Part shown: positions 15,714 through 25,006 of the stretch, one piece after another
How positions within the stretch are numbered: the stretch's first letter is position 1
How the letters are laid out: each line of letters begins with the position of its first letter
Assembly: GCF_003344625.1 (NCBI RefSeq)
Contig: NZ_QPKJ02000009.1
Span: 1-64,000 of the forward strand
Reading direction: 5' to 3'
Length of the DNA: 64,000 bases
From: Solirubrobacter deserti
GTDB lineage: Bacteria > Actinomycetota > Thermoleophilia > Solirubrobacterales > Solirubrobacteraceae
Translations under genes and position numbers: made by a program
Notes under the pieces: generated by a model
Databases searched by the model: none
Seen by the model: the letters and a program-made list of their open reading frames with translations, nothing else
What the model was told of the DNA's origin: nothing

Positions 15714-18278
15714 ATGGGGACGCTGATCGGGCGTGAAGACGAGCTGGCGCGGCTGGACGAGGTCCTCCGTGCCGGTGGTGCCTTGATGGTGCGCGGGCCG
15801 CGCGGGTGCGGCGTGAGCGCGCTGCTCGACGGGGCAGTCGAGAAGGCAGGCGCGCGCGGGCTGGGCGTGCTGCGCGCTGTCGGCGTGGAGGCCGAGTCCG
15901 GGTTCCCGTACGCGGGGCTGCACGCGCTGCTGCGGCCACTGCGGCGCGCGGTGGAGGCGCTGCCGGCTGAGCCGGGCGAGGCGCTGCGCGCGTCCTTCGG
16001 GTTCAGCGAAGGCGTCGTCCCGGCTGACGAGGTGGCTGCGGCGCTCGTCGCCTTGGCGCGCGACGCCGAGCCTGGCGTGGTGTGCGTCGACGACTGGCAG
16101 TGGGTCGACGCCGAGAGCCGCGCGGCGATCAGCGCGTTCATCGGCGCGGGCGTCGGCGTCCCGGTGCTGCTCGGTGGGCACGGTGACGGGGTCGCCGGGG
16201 TCGACGAGCTGGTCGTGGGCCCGCTCGACCCGGTCTCGGCCGCCGCGCTGCTGGACGACACGTTGCCGCTGCTGGTCCGCGAGCGCGTGCTGCGCGAAGC
16301 GGCGGGTCGCCCGCTGGCGCTGATGGAGCTGCCGGCGGCCTATGCGGCAGTGGGGGACGGCGTGCTGCTCGGCTCCTGGGCGCCGTTGACGCCTGCGCTG
16401 GAGGAGGCGTTCGGCGCCGAGGACCTGCCGTCCGCGTGCGCTCACGCGCTGTTGCTGGCCGCGCTCGACGACGCCGAGCGGCTGCACGACGTGCTCGCCG
16501 CCGCCGGCGCTGCGACGGCGGACGTGCTCGCGCCGGCCGTGGCGGCCGGCTTGGTCGAGGTCGACGGGGACCGGTTGCGGTTCGCGCATCCGTTGACGCG
16601 CTCGGCCGTGCGGCACGCGGCGAGCCCGGCGGCGCGGGCCGCGGGGCACGCGGCGCTGGCCGCGGGGATCGCGGCGCGGGACCCGGACCGGGCGGTGTGG
16701 CACCGGGTCGTCGGCGCGCCCGGCACCGACGAAGGGCTGGCGAGCGAATTGGAGGCGGTCGCGCTGCGCTCGCGGGACCGCGGCGACTACGAGCGTGCCG
16801 CCGCCGGCCTGCGCCGCGCGGCGAACCTCACTCCGGCCGGCCCCGAGCGCAGCCGGCGACTGCTGCTGGCCGCCGAGCTCGCGGCCGAGATCGGCGGGGT
16901 GGATGTCGCGACCCGCCTGCTCGAGGACGTCGTCCCGGCCCACGTCGACGACACGGGTCGCGTCCGCGCGCTCGTGCTGCGGCCACGCGTGTCACCGGGC
17001 ACACTCGCCGCCACCGCGCGCACCTGCGTCGACCCGGAGCTCGCGCTGCGCCTGTGGTGGCGCGCAACGACCGAGACGCAGGCCTCGGCCGGCGACGGCG
17101 CCGCGCTCGCGCACGAGGCGCTCGTGTCCGCGCCGACGCTCACGGTCGCCGCGGACGGGCGCCCCACCGACCGCTCGGTTTCCCTCGCATACCGTGGGAA
17201 ATCGACCACTCGAGGCGCCGAGCAGCCCGTCGCGCTCGCGCTGCGCGGGTACCTCGCGCTCGTCACCGGCGACCTGCGCGGCGCCGCGGCGCTGCTCGAG
17301 CGGGCCGTGCACGAGCTGCGGGCGCAGCGGCGCCGGACGCGGCTCGGGCAGGTGCTCGCGCTCGCCGCGCACGCGCGGCTCGGCGTCTCGGACCTCGACC
17401 GCGCCTGGGAGGACGGGCTGGAGTCGGCGGCGCTGTGCCGCCAGGTTCGCCAGCCGCTGTGGGGCGCGCTGGCGCGGACGGCGCTCGCGCGGATCGCGGC
17501 GCTGCGCGGCGACGAGGACGCCGCGGAGGAGCACGCGGGCGAGGCCGAGCGGATCGCGTTGCGCGTGAAGGGGGCGTCCGTGCTCGCCGCCGTGCAGCAG
17601 GCCCGCGGCGCGCTGGCGCTCGGAGCGGGCCGGCCGGGCGAGGCGTTCGCGCACCTGCGGCGTCCGTTCGACCCGACGGACCCGGCCTACGACCTCGGCA
17701 CGGCGCTCACGGCGCTCGACGACCTCGCCGAATCGGCGACGACCGACGAAGAGCGCGCGTTCGTGCGCGACCAGCTCGCGGCCGCCGGCGATCGGGCCGC
17801 GCTCGCGCAGGCGCACGCGACACTCGTGCTCGCCGAGGACGGCGACGCGGACGCGGCGTTCGAACGAGCGGCGGCGGTGATCGGCGAGGACGTCCCGCTG
17901 GCGCACGCACGCATGTTGCTCGTGCACGGGATGCGGGTGCGGCGGAACCGGCGGCCGGCGGACTCGCGCACGCCGCTGCGGGCGGCGGCGGCCACGTTCG
18001 AACGGCTGGGCGCGAAGCCGTGGGCGGAGAAGGCGCAGCGCGAGCTCGCCGCGACGGCCGAGACGGCACACCGGTCAGAGGCCACCGTCGACCGGCTCAC
18101 GCCGCGGGAGCTGGAGATCGCGCGGCTGGTCGCGCGCGGGCTGACGAACCCGGCGATCGCAGCGGACCTCGCCCTGTCGCCGCGCACGGTCGGGCATCAC
18201 CTCGGCAAGATCTTCCCCAAGCTGGACGTGTCGTCGCGCGCGAACGTCGGTGCCGCGCTCGAGCGGCTCGGCTACTGA
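15714..18278 (+). CDS. Large LuxR-type AAA regulator, degenerate Walker A
   Basis: An 854-residue LAL-type (MalT-like) transcription regulator: an N-terminal AAA ATPase domain (from LIGREDEL), a long helical-repeat middle, and a C-terminal LuxR HTH (about 790-850; LTPRELEIARLVARG, then NPAIAADLALSPRTVGHHL). The P-loop position reads GPRGCGVSA, so the lysine that binds ATP phosphate is Val; the Walker B-like strand GVVCVDDWQWVD remains. ATP binding may be weak or absent. It follows the hydrolase cluster by 15 bp on the same strand, so it is a plausible local regulator. Convergent with the next LuxR gene; their 3' ends overlap by 7 bp. Confidence 0.88.
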   Translation: MGTLIGREDELARLDEVLRAGGALMVRGPRGCGVSALLDGAVEKAGARGLGVLRAVGVEAESGFPYAGLHALLRPLRRAVEALPAEPGEALRASFGFSEGVVPADEVAAALVALARDAEPGVVCVDDWQWVDAESRAAISAFIGAGVGVPVLLGGHGDGVAGVDELVVGPLDPVSAAALLDDTLPLLVRERVLREAAGRPLALMELPAAYAAVGDGVLLGSWAPLTPALEEAFGAEDLPSACAHALLLAALDDAERLHDVLAAAGAATADVLAPAVAAGLVEVDGDRLRFAHPLTRSAVRHAASPAARAAGHAALAAGIAARDPDRAVWHRVVGAPGTDEGLASELEAVALRSRDRGDYERAAAGLRRAANLTPAGPERSRRLLLAAELAAEIGGVDVATRLLEDVVPAHVDDTGRVRALVLRPRVSPGTLAATARTCVDPELALRLWWRATTETQASAGDGAALAHEALVSAPTLTVAADGRPTDRSVSLAYRGKSTTRGAEQPVALALRGYLALVTGDLRGAAALLERAVHELRAQRRRTRLGQVLALAAHARLGVSDLDRAWEDGLESAALCRQVRQPLWGALARTALARIAALRGDEDAAEEHAGEAERIALRVKGASVLAAVQQARGALALGAGRPGEAFAHLRRPFDPTDPAYDLGTALTALDDLAESATTDEERAFVRDQLAAAGDRAALAQAHATLVLAEDGDADAAFERAAAVIGEDVPLAHARMLLVHGMRVRRNRRPADSRTPLRAAAATFERLGAKPWAEKAQRELAATAETAHRSEATVDRLTPRELEIARLVARGLTNPAIAADLALSPRTVGHHLGKIFPKLDVSSRANVGAALERLGY

Positions 18279-20938
18279 GCGATCAGCGCGCGTAGCTCGC
18301 CGCGCGAGGCAACCCCGAGCTTGGGGAAGATGCGGTACAGATGCGAGCCGATCGTGCGGTGCGAGAGGTACAGCGCCTGGCCGATGTCGCGGTTGGAGAG
18401 CCCGTCCGCGGCGAGCCGCGCGATCTGCAGCTCCTGCGGTGAGAGCACCCGCATGACGTCGACGTCGGCGACGCGCACGGCCTCGCCCGCCGCGCGCAGC
18501 TCGCCGCGCGCCCGCTCGGCCGGGGCGCCCATGTCGAGCGCCTCGAACGTGTCCCGCGCAGCGCGCAGCAACGCGCGCGCCTCGCCGGGCCGTCGGTTGC
18601 GGCGCAACCAGCCACCGTGCGCGAGCTGCACGCGTGCGCGCAGCGCCGGGATCTCCGCGGACGCCTCGAACGCGGCCTTCGCGGCCGCCTCCTCGGGCGT
18701 GAGCACCAGCCGCGCGTAGGCCAGCGAGGCGCGCAGGTGCCGCGACGGTCCCGCGAACGTCTCGGCCTGCGCCAGCAGCGAGCGGCCGGCGTCGTACGCG
18801 TTGGCCGCCACGGCAGCGTCCACCGCGTCGGCGACGATCCAGCGCGCGACGAACTCCGTGCCCGTGGACAGCACGCGCTCGAAGTGCGCCAGCGCCGCCC
18901 GTGGCTCACCCGCGGCCAGCTGCGCCAGCCCGCGCGCGACCTCGCTCATCGTCCGCATGCCGTCGGCGGCACCGGGCGCGAGCCGCGCGTCGGCGCGGTC
19001 GGCGAGCGCGAGCGCCGCATCGAGCTCCCCGCGCGCGCCCGTGAGCGCGGCCTGCGCCGACAGCGCCGCGACCACCCACAGCGGCTGATCGGTCTCACGC
19101 GCGACGGCCTCGGCCTCCTGCGCCGCCGCCAGCGATGCCGTCCACGACCCAGCGAACACGCCCGCCCACGCGCGACCCACCAGCGCCGTCGCGAGCAGCC
19201 CGTACCGGCCGCGCGCCCGCAGCCGCTCCAGCGCGCGGTCCCCGAGGGTCACGCCGCGCTCGAACGTCCCGACGATCGTGCACATCACGGCGCCCAGCCG
19301 CAGCAACTCGGCGGCCACCTCGTCCGGGTCAATCCGCTTCAGGCTCTGGCCGATCTCGTACCCGTAATCGGCCGGCGCGACGAGCGCGAGCACCATCGCC
19401 ACGATCAACGGCGGCGAGCCGGGCGGGAGCGAACGGGCGGCGGCGACCAACCGCTCCCGTACCGGGCGCGGCACGTCCGACCACCACGCCCGGAACGCCA
19501 CGGACAGCAATGCCTGCGACGCGCGCGCGGGATCGTCGAGCTGCTCGATCCGGTCCAGGTGCGCCTCGAACCACGCCGGCGCCGGCGCCCGCCGGCTCGC
19601 GGTCCGCTGCAGCCACAGCCGCCGTTGCTGGTCGTCAGGGGCGAGGAGGAGCGGCGCGGCGTCCGCGAGCAGGCGCTCGACGAGGTCTTCGCGGCCGACG
19701 TCCAGCGCGAGCTCGGCCGCGTCGAGCAGGCGCGCGCCCCGCCGCGTCTCTTCCCCGGTGAGCGCCGCCGCGCGGCCGAGCGTCTCGGCCGCGCGCACCA
19801 TCGAGCCGCGTCGCTGCGCGGCGTGGGCGAGCCGCGCGAGCTCGTCGGCGAGCGCGTCGTCGACCCCCGCCGCCGCGGCCACACGATGCCCGAGCGAACG
19901 CGCTGGATCGAGCGTCGCCGCCAGCGCCTCGTGTGCGCCGCGCCGCCGTGTCTCGGACCCGCTCTGAACGATCGCGCTGCGCATCAGCGGATGTCCGAAC
20001 GCGATCCGCAGCTCCCCGACCTCGATCAGCCCCGCCTCGACCGCGGGCGTGAGCGCGTCGAGCGTCAGCGGCGCGCCGGCGAGCACCGAAGCCGCCGCGA
20101 GCACCTCGGTCACGTCAGCCCGATCGGTCAGCCCGGCCACGAGCAGCGCGGCCCGCGTCCCTTCGGGGAGGTCCGCGACGCGCGCGCTGAACGTGCGCTC
20201 CAGCCGCGTGCTCAGCGGCAGCCAGGCCGGCAGCTCCGGCTCGGCCTGCGCGCGAGCGGCGCTCGCCAGCAGCTCGACGAGCCCGAGCGGGTTGCCCTGC
20301 GCCTGTTCGAGGATGCGCGTCCGCGTCGCGGGGGCGAGCTCGGTGTCCAGCTCGTGCAGCAGCGCTTCCGCGGCCGCCGGCACAAGCGGCGCGACCGCGC
20401 GCGACGGGAGGGCGCGGAACGGGCGCGGGACGTTCTCGCGCGACGTGATGAGCATCGCGATCGGGTCATCCTCGATCCGCCGCGCGACGAACGCGAGCAC
20501 CTCCGTCGTCGCCTCGTCCAGCCAGTGCGCATCCTCCACCACGACCACCACCGGCGCCCGCTCGGCCGCGTCACCGAGCAGGTTGAGCACCGCCATCCCG
20601 GTCCGGAACGGGTCCTTCGGCGCGTCCGCGGAGAGCCCCAGCGCCGCGTCCAGCGCGGCCCGCTGCGGCGCCGGGAGGCCGGCGGCGTCGTCGAGCACCG
20701 GCCACAGCAGCGGCTGCAGCGACGTGTACGGGAGCTCGGGCTCCGCCGGCATCCCGGTCGTCGTCAGGACGGTCGCGCCGGCCGCGCGCGCCTTCGCCGT
20801 CGCGGCGGCCGCGATCGCGCTCTTGCCGACGCCCGGGTCCCCGTGCAGCAGCAGCGCCTCACCGCCGCGCGCCAGCAGCGCGTCGACGAGCCCGAGCTCG
20901 TCCTCGCGCCCGACGAGCGTGTTCCCGGTTCGTCTCAC
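18272..20938 (-). CDS. Large LuxR-type AAA regulator (LAL family)
   Basis: An 888-residue LAL-type regulator with an intact ATPase: LVGREDELGLVD, Walker A HGDPGVGKSA, Walker B VVVVVEDAHWLDE and a sensor-like ITSRENVPRP. A long TPR-like helical region follows, and the C-terminal HTH begins near VLSPQELQIARLAADGLS with recognition helix HRTIGSHLYRI. These proteins usually activate target operons on sensing a ligand through the helical region. The target is unknown. The gene lies 50 bp downstream of the DUF2200 gene on the same strand. Confidence 0.9.
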   Translation of the reverse strand: MRRTGNTLVGREDELGLVDALLARGGEALLLHGDPGVGKSAIAAAATAKARAAGATVLTTTGMPAEPELPYTSLQPLLWPVLDDAAGLPAPQRAALDAALGLSADAPKDPFRTGMAVLNLLGDAAERAPVVVVVEDAHWLDEATTEVLAFVARRIEDDPIAMLITSRENVPRPFRALPSRAVAPLVPAAAEALLHELDTELAPATRTRILEQAQGNPLGLVELLASAARAQAEPELPAWLPLSTRLERTFSARVADLPEGTRAALLVAGLTDRADVTEVLAAASVLAGAPLTLDALTPAVEAGLIEVGELRIAFGHPLMRSAIVQSGSETRRRGAHEALAATLDPARSLGHRVAAAAGVDDALADELARLAHAAQRRGSMVRAAETLGRAAALTGEETRRGARLLDAAELALDVGREDLVERLLADAAPLLLAPDDQQRRLWLQRTASRRAPAPAWFEAHLDRIEQLDDPARASQALLSVAFRAWWSDVPRPVRERLVAAARSLPPGSPPLIVAMVLALVAPADYGYEIGQSLKRIDPDEVAAELLRLGAVMCTIVGTFERGVTLGDRALERLRARGRYGLLATALVGRAWAGVFAGSWTASLAAAQEAEAVARETDQPLWVVAALSAQAALTGARGELDAALALADRADARLAPGAADGMRTMSEVARGLAQLAAGEPRAALAHFERVLSTGTEFVARWIVADAVDAAVAANAYDAGRSLLAQAETFAGPSRHLRASLAYARLVLTPEEAAAKAAFEASAEIPALRARVQLAHGGWLRRNRRPGEARALLRAARDTFEALDMGAPAERARGELRAAGEAVRVADVDVMRVLSPQELQIARLAADGLSNRDIGQALYLSHRTIGSHLYRIFPKLGVASRGELRALIAQ

Positions 20939-20987
20939 TCGAACCGAACCCTAAAAGCGCAGCCGGCGCCGCGCCCGCGTCGCGCGA

Positions 20988-21341
20988 TCACGGCGCGCGC
21001 AGGATCTTCTCCATCGCCTTGCCGCGCGCGAGCTCGTCGACGAGCTTGTCGAGATAGCGGATCTCCTGCATGAGCGGTTCCTCGATGTCCTCCACGCGGA
21101 CGCCGCAGATCACGCCGGTGATGAGCTTGCGCGACGGGTTCAGCGCAGGCGCCTCGGCGAAGAACCGCTCGAAGTCCGTGCCTCGCTCCAGTTGCTCGCC
21201 GAGCTCGCGCTCGTCGTATCCGGTCAGCCAGCAGAGGATCTCGTTCACCTCTTCCTTCGTCCGGCCCTTCTTCTCGGCCTTGGTGACGTAGTGCGGGTAG
21301 ACGCTCGCGACGCTCATGCTGTAGATCCGGTGCCCTGCCAT
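20988..21341 (-). CDS. DUF2200 family protein
   Basis: A 117-residue member of DUF2200, full length. Recognised by conserved phrases across the whole protein: [60 protein letters not shown] and a lysine-rich C-terminus ending MEKIL. The function is unknown, though the fold is probably mixed alpha/beta. It sits upstream of the LAL regulator with no evidence of a functional link. Confidence 0.9.
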   Translation of the reverse strand: MAGHRIYSMSVASVYPHYVTKAEKKGRTKEEVNEILCWLTGYDERELGEQLERGTDFERFFAEAPALNPSRKLITGVICGVRVEDIEEPLMQEIRYLDKLVDELARGKAMEKILRAP

Positions 21342-21389
21342 GCCGGAGTTATACGGCGGGACGACGGTGGGACGGCACCCCCTGAGCCC

Positions 21390-21953
21390 TCAGCGCCTCG
21401 TCTCGTACCGGGTCAGTAACACCCCGCCGGGAAACGTCCCGGTCTCCACCAACCTCAGGTTCACCCAGTCGTCCAGCGCCGTGAAGAACGGCGTACCGCC
21501 GCCGACGAGCACCGGGTGGGTGACAATCGCGTACTCGTCGATCAGCCCGGCCCGCATGGCCGTAGCGGCGAGCGTGGCACCGCAGATGTCCATGGGGCCG
21601 CCATCCTCGGCCTTGAGCCGGCGGATCTCGGCGACCGCGTCACCGGTGACAACGCGGGCGTTCCAGCCGACCGTGCTGATCGTCGAGGAGAACACCACCT
21701 TCGGCATGTCCCGCCAGCGGTTGGCGAACTCGATGTGCGCCGGTGTGACGCCCGGCTGCTGGTCGGCGGTCGGCCAGTGCGAGCTCATTCCCTCCCACAG
21801 CTTGCGCCCGTACAGCGCCAGGCCTGTCGCTTCCACCCGGTCAGACCAGAACTGGAACAGCTCGTCGCTCGGGACGCCCCAGCTCAGGTCGTCCCCGGGC
21901 GCGGCGATGTAGCCGTCCAGGCTCACGCTCATGCCGTAGCTCAGTTTCCGCAT
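21390..21953 (-). CDS. DHFR/RibD C-terminal family reductase
   Basis: A 187-residue dihydrofolate-reductase-superfamily protein (RibD C-terminal type). Signature features: YGMSVSLDGYIAAPGDDLSW at the N-terminus, ALYGRKLWEGM for the nucleotide-binding helix, and GLIDEYAIVTHPVLVGGGTP near the C-terminus. Such stand-alone proteins likely bind NADPH, but their substrates are mostly unknown. The start ATG at 21953 aligns with the family N-terminus; the 11-residue extension before it does not. A paralogue lies at 35368-35949. Confidence 0.88.
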   Translation of the reverse strand: MRKLSYGMSVSLDGYIAAPGDDLSWGVPSDELFQFWSDRVEATGLALYGRKLWEGMSSHWPTADQQPGVTPAHIEFANRWRDMPKVVFSSTISTVGWNARVVTGDAVAEIRRLKAEDGGPMDICGATLAATAMRAGLIDEYAIVTHPVLVGGGTPFFTALDDWVNLRLVETGTFPGGVLLTRYETRR

Positions 21954-21989
21954 GCCGCGTAGACCAACACGGCGCGCGAAACTCATCGG

Positions 21990-23096
21990 TCAGTGGGCCG
22001 GTTGTCCAGCCGGGGGCGAATCGATCGCTACCAGGTCGAGCCGTTCAGGGGGCCGGCCTCCAGCCTCGACATCGACCGTGAATGAGGCGCAAACGGCAAC
22101 GGCGCGCCAGCGGCCGTCGTCCGTATTCTCGAGCCCGAACGCGTACGGTTGGCCGAGAATCGTCCCCGTGAGTGGCCGGAACGCGGCGTGGGTCTCGATG
22201 CCGGTGTGGCTCTGGGTCACGACGTACCAGTCTTCGGCGGTGTACGCGAGCACGCCGTCCGTGGACTGGCTGAGCTCGGGCGGCCCGGGGGCCTGGGCGG
22301 GCCACAACGCCGGAAGGGCGTCCGGGTGTTCGAGGCGTTGGAAGATCGCGCCACCCAGCTCCAGGTAGCGAATCGCGGGATCACGCTGACCGGCGCGCTG
22401 CGGCAGCACGCATAACCACACCTGGTGATCTGCGCGCGCCTCGTGCCACACCCCGGCGCGGTCCCGCAGTTGCGCGCCGACGGCTCCGGGCGGCAGCCAG
22501 CCGGCGCGCACCTCAGGGTTGCGGCCGATCTCCGTGTTGAACCCGATTTCGATCGGTTCCAGCGGCGCCCGCGCGGAAGCCTGATGGCCCCAGTCGCTGC
22601 GCCACACGGCGGCGATGCGGTGTTCGTCGATCGGCCACGTGAGAAAGACGTCCAAGCCCGCGAGCGGGTCAGCCGGCTGCGTCCTGCCACGCTGGCGCTC
22701 GAGTTGTTCGGCGATCGGCATCTCGCAGTCGGCGGCCAGCACCGGCATGCCGAGCTCCCGGTGCAGCACGTAAGCCAAGGCAAGCCAGTACGCCTCCAGC
22801 AGGACGTGACCGTCTTCCGCCGTGTCGATCCGCCGATTGAGGCGATCGCACAGATCCCGAGCCGCGGGCCTGTCGTCGAGCTCGGGATAGCCAAGCTCCT
22901 GCTCGTCTCCGTCGCGCTCGAAGTCGGGCGTCACATCTTCGTTCTTCAGCTCGAGCGCAAGCGGGACGAGTTGCTCAGCTTCGCCGTCGTAGTAGGTGTC
23001 GAGCAGCAAGCCGGCTGCGTCGGAGACAACCAAGGCGCGGTACTCTGGCGCAACCGCCGCAGCGACTGCTTCGACCAGCGCAGCGTCGTCGTCCAT
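21990..23096 (-). CDS. Hypothetical protein, 368 residues
   Basis: I do not recognise a family. The protein is acidic, cytosolic and lacks signal or membrane segments. The N-terminal part is helical (VEAVAAAVAPEYRALVV), followed by a mixed region with several Trp residues (TWPIDEHRIAAVWRSDWGHQ) and a beta-like C-terminal half. The ATG at 23096 is preferred; further upstream the frame runs into the inverted-repeat element at 23154-23227. The upstream peptidoglycan-binding frame overlaps its 5' end in another frame. Confidence 0.7.
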   Translation of the reverse strand: MDDDAALVEAVAAAVAPEYRALVVSDAAGLLLDTYYDGEAEQLVPLALELKNEDVTPDFERDGDEQELGYPELDDRPAARDLCDRLNRRIDTAEDGHVLLEAYWLALAYVLHRELGMPVLAADCEMPIAEQLERQRGRTQPADPLAGLDVFLTWPIDEHRIAAVWRSDWGHQASARAPLEPIEIGFNTEIGRNPEVRAGWLPPGAVGAQLRDRAGVWHEARADHQVWLCVLPQRAGQRDPAIRYLELGGAIFQRLEHPDALPALWPAQAPGPPELSQSTDGVLAYTAEDWYVVTQSHTGIETHAAFRPLTGTILGQPYAFGLENTDDGRWRAVAVCASFTVDVEAGGRPPERLDLVAIDSPPAGQPAH

Positions 23097-23608
23097 GTCC
23101 ACCCGGTACCCAAGGTCCCCGGCTGTAAGCCTCTGGTGCTCGAAGGGAGGAGGGAGCCTGCTCCACAATAAATGTCCTCGGCCGGGGAGGGGAGAGGGTG
23201 TTGGCCGAGACGCTGTGGAGCAGGCTCAGGCTCCCTATCGGCCGCTCGACGAACTTCCTTTAGCCCTGATACAGCCCCGGTGGCATGCGCTCGGTCGCAG
23301 AGCAGCGCGTCGGCGGTGCGGGCGTCGAGCTGGCCATCCACCGGGAGCGCGTGCGCGGCCTGAAAGCGCGCGACGGCGTTGAGGGTCGCCCGGTCGAAGC
23401 GGCCGGTGACCGCGTCGTCGGCGAGGAAGCCGTGCGCCAGGAGCCGCTCCTGTGCGACCCGGGCGTGCAGCGCGGGAGCGCCGCCCGGCACCGCGCCGGG
23501 CGTCGCCACCGCCCGGAGCGCGAGGCCGATCCCGCGCGGTCGCGGGGGCCGCGCCCAGCGTGGACGGATGACAAGGGGATGGTGGATGTGCATCGTTGTG
23601 TCCACCAC
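22946..23608 (-). CDS. Peptidoglycan-binding (PGBD) ORF, disturbed 3' end
   Basis: An open frame of 220 codons whose first half contains a PG_binding_1-type repeat: LHARVAQERLLAHGFLADDA, then TLNAVARFQAAHALPVDGQL and ARTADALL. After about residue 110 the family similarity stops and the frame crosses the 74-bp inverted repeat (23154-23227), reaching a stop 150 bp inside the next gene. The natural 3' end seems to have been lost or replaced. GTG at 23608 or ATG at 23593 may be the start; no signal peptide is evident. Confidence 0.5.
   Translation of the reverse strand: MVDTTMHIHHPLVIRPRWARPPRPRGIGLALRAVATPGAVPGGAPALHARVAQERLLAHGFLADDAVTGRFDRATLNAVARFQAAHALPVDGQLDARTADALLCDRAHATGAVSGLKEVRRAADREPEPAPQRLGQHPLPSPAEDIYCGAGSLLPSSTRGLQPGTLGTGWTWTTTLRWSKQSLRRLRQSTAPWLSPTQPACCSTPTTTAKLSNSSRLRSS
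23154..23227. repeat. Nested inverted repeat, 74 bp
   Basis: Outer arms GAGCCTGCTCCACA (23154-23167) and its exact reverse complement (23214-23227) enclose inner arms CTCGGCC (23177-23183) and GGCCGAG (23203-23209), with a purine-rich middle. The arrangement would fold into a long cruciform or hairpin. It lies between a PGBD domain and the next gene, where the PGBD frame loses its similarity, so it could be a small non-autonomous insertion or a strong terminator. Confidence 0.7.
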
Positions 23609-23652
23609 TGTCGCGCCCGGCCCGTCAAGTTTCCATTAGGTCTCTCCCGGAC

Positions 23653-23678
23653 GCGGGTCAGGGATGTCCCTGACCCGC
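23653..23678 (-). terminator. Strong hairpin downstream of fasciclin gene
   Basis: GCGGGTCAGGG and CCCTGACCCGC make an 11-bp perfect stem with an ATGT loop, 19 bp past the fasciclin stop. There is no long T-run, but it is the most stable small hairpin nearby. Confidence 0.6.
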
Positions 23679-23696
23679 GCCGCGTGAAGGGAGTGG

Positions 23697-24268
23697 CTAC
23701 TGCTCGGCCGGCATCAGCACGCTGTCGATGACGTGCACGACGCCGTTGCTGGCCTGGACGTCGGCCATCGCGACCGTCGCGTCGCCCACGCGGACCGTGT
23801 CGCCCTCGATGCTGACCGTGCCCTCACGGTCTCGAGCGCCTGACCGTCCTCGAGATCGGCCGCGGCGAGCTCACCGGGGGCACGATGTGGTAGGTGAGGA
23901 TGGCAGGCAGTGAGCTGATCCTTGCCTCGGGAGCGAGCAGCTCGTCGAGCGTCGCTTGGCCCACGGCGGCGAACGCGTCGTTGGTGGGCGCGAAGACCGT
24001 GAACGGCCCCTCGCCCTGCAGCGTCTCCACGAGCTCGGCCGCCTGCACCGCGGACACGAGCGTCGAGAGGTCCGGGGTCGCCGAGGCCAGCGCGACGATG
24101 TCCTGCTCGGCCGCGGCCGGCGTCTCGGTGGCCACCGGCGTCTGCGTCCTCGGCCGGGGCCGCCTCCGCGGCCGCCGATTCCGGTTCGTCCTCACCGCAC
24201 GCCGCCACGCCCAATCCGAGGATGCTTATGGCGGCGAACGTGGCCAGCCGCTTTGCCTGAATCTGCAT
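23697..24268 (-). pseudogene. Fasciclin (FAS1) lipoprotein gene, three frameshifts
   Basis: The parts of a secreted fasciclin-domain protein are all present in order but in different frames. First, a lipoprotein signal (RLATFAAISILGLGVAACGE, Cys lipobox). Then, after a shift near 24145, the FAS1 core (LVETLQGEGPFTVFAPTNDA, then FAAVGQATLDELL and ILTYHIVP). Then, after a shift near 23878, GELAAADLEDGQALETV, and after a shift near 23824, IEGDTVRVGDATVAMADVQA to the H2 motif GVVHVIDSVLMPAEQ. Reassembled it would be about 190 residues, normal for a single FAS1 protein involved in adhesion. Three indels in 570 bp suggest a pseudogene, or poor base accuracy here. Confidence 0.85.
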
Positions 24269-24461
24269 GAGCCCTGCCTCCTGAGGTTGCGTGTCCAGCC
24301 CTACGAGGCACACGCCCAAGTCGGTTGACCACGCAACGAGATTGGCGGATAGGCGCTCATCCTTGACTCATCCGCCTCTTCGGGCGCCACGAATCGCCGG
24401 CCGCCGATCCGCGCTCTCGTCGCTGGACGTACCGCTGCTGAGCCAAGCGACTGGAGGCGAC

Positions 24462-24695
24462 GTGCATACGAGCAGCGCAAAGGGTGCGGGACGCGTAACG
24501 CGCAGCACCGCGGCGAGTGACCGGCATCGGCTCGGGGTGATCCTCTTCCTGCTGGCCGCGTTCGGGTCGTTTCTGCTCTCGATCGGGCTGTGGTTCACCG
24601 ACAACCGCGACGAGGGCGTCTTCGTCGGCCTCTGGGTGCCGTCGATCCTCTCCGGCGGCGCGTTCTGGATGGCCGCGGTGAGGGAGCGGTCATGA
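24462..24695 (+). CDS. Two-pass small membrane protein
   Basis: A 77-residue protein starting at a GTG with GGAGG four bases upstream. Two hydrophobic segments (LGVILFLLAAFGSFLLSIGL and VGLWVPSILSGGAFWMAAV) are joined by the acidic loop TDNRDEG. No family is recognised. Its TGA overlaps the ATG of the next small membrane protein (ATGA), so the two probably act together, for example as subunits of a small membrane complex. Confidence 0.6.
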   Translation: MHTSSAKGAGRVTRSTAASDRHRLGVILFLLAAFGSFLLSIGLWFTDNRDEGVFVGLWVPSILSGGAFWMAAVRERS

Positions 24696-24865
24696 ACGTG
24701 CTCCTGGCGGTGGCAGGAGGGGTAGCGACGCTGCTGGTCATCGCGGGCATGATCCTCATCACGCCCCGCGGCGAGGTCGAGCTCGAGCAGGAGACGCCGG
24801 ACGCGCAGGGCGCCGAGTTGAGCCGCGCGAACGTGGCCGACGCCCCGAAGCGCGCGTCCGCTTAA
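24692..24865 (+). CDS. Single-pass small membrane protein
   Basis: A 57-residue protein: one N-terminal membrane helix (VLLAVAGGVATLLVIAGMIL) followed by a strongly acidic cytosolic or periplasmic tail (VELEQETPDAQGAEL). The ATG overlaps the stop of the two-pass protein before it. No family is recognised; the pairing is the only clue. Confidence 0.55.
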   Translation: MNVLLAVAGGVATLLVIAGMILITPRGEVELEQETPDAQGAELSRANVADAPKRASA

Positions 24866-25006
24866 GGAGGGAGTGGGTGATCGCGACGTCGGCCTGCAGC
24901 GCGTCCTGGAAGCCGGCGAAGCGGTTTCGCCGATCGGCGGCGTAGGCGTACCCGCCGAACGGGCGGCGAGGCGTTGGCGCACTCGCGAGCAGCGCAAGAC
25001 GGATGC

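Noticed and set aside
14601..16943. 780-codon minus-strand frame
   Set aside because: Shadow of the hydrolase and LuxR genes, low-complexity Arg/Gln/Pro text.
18617..21073. 818-codon plus-strand frame opposite the LAL regulator
   Set aside because: Repetitive R/Q/G/E composition typical of antisense frames in GC-rich genes; the opposite strand has Walker and HTH motifs.
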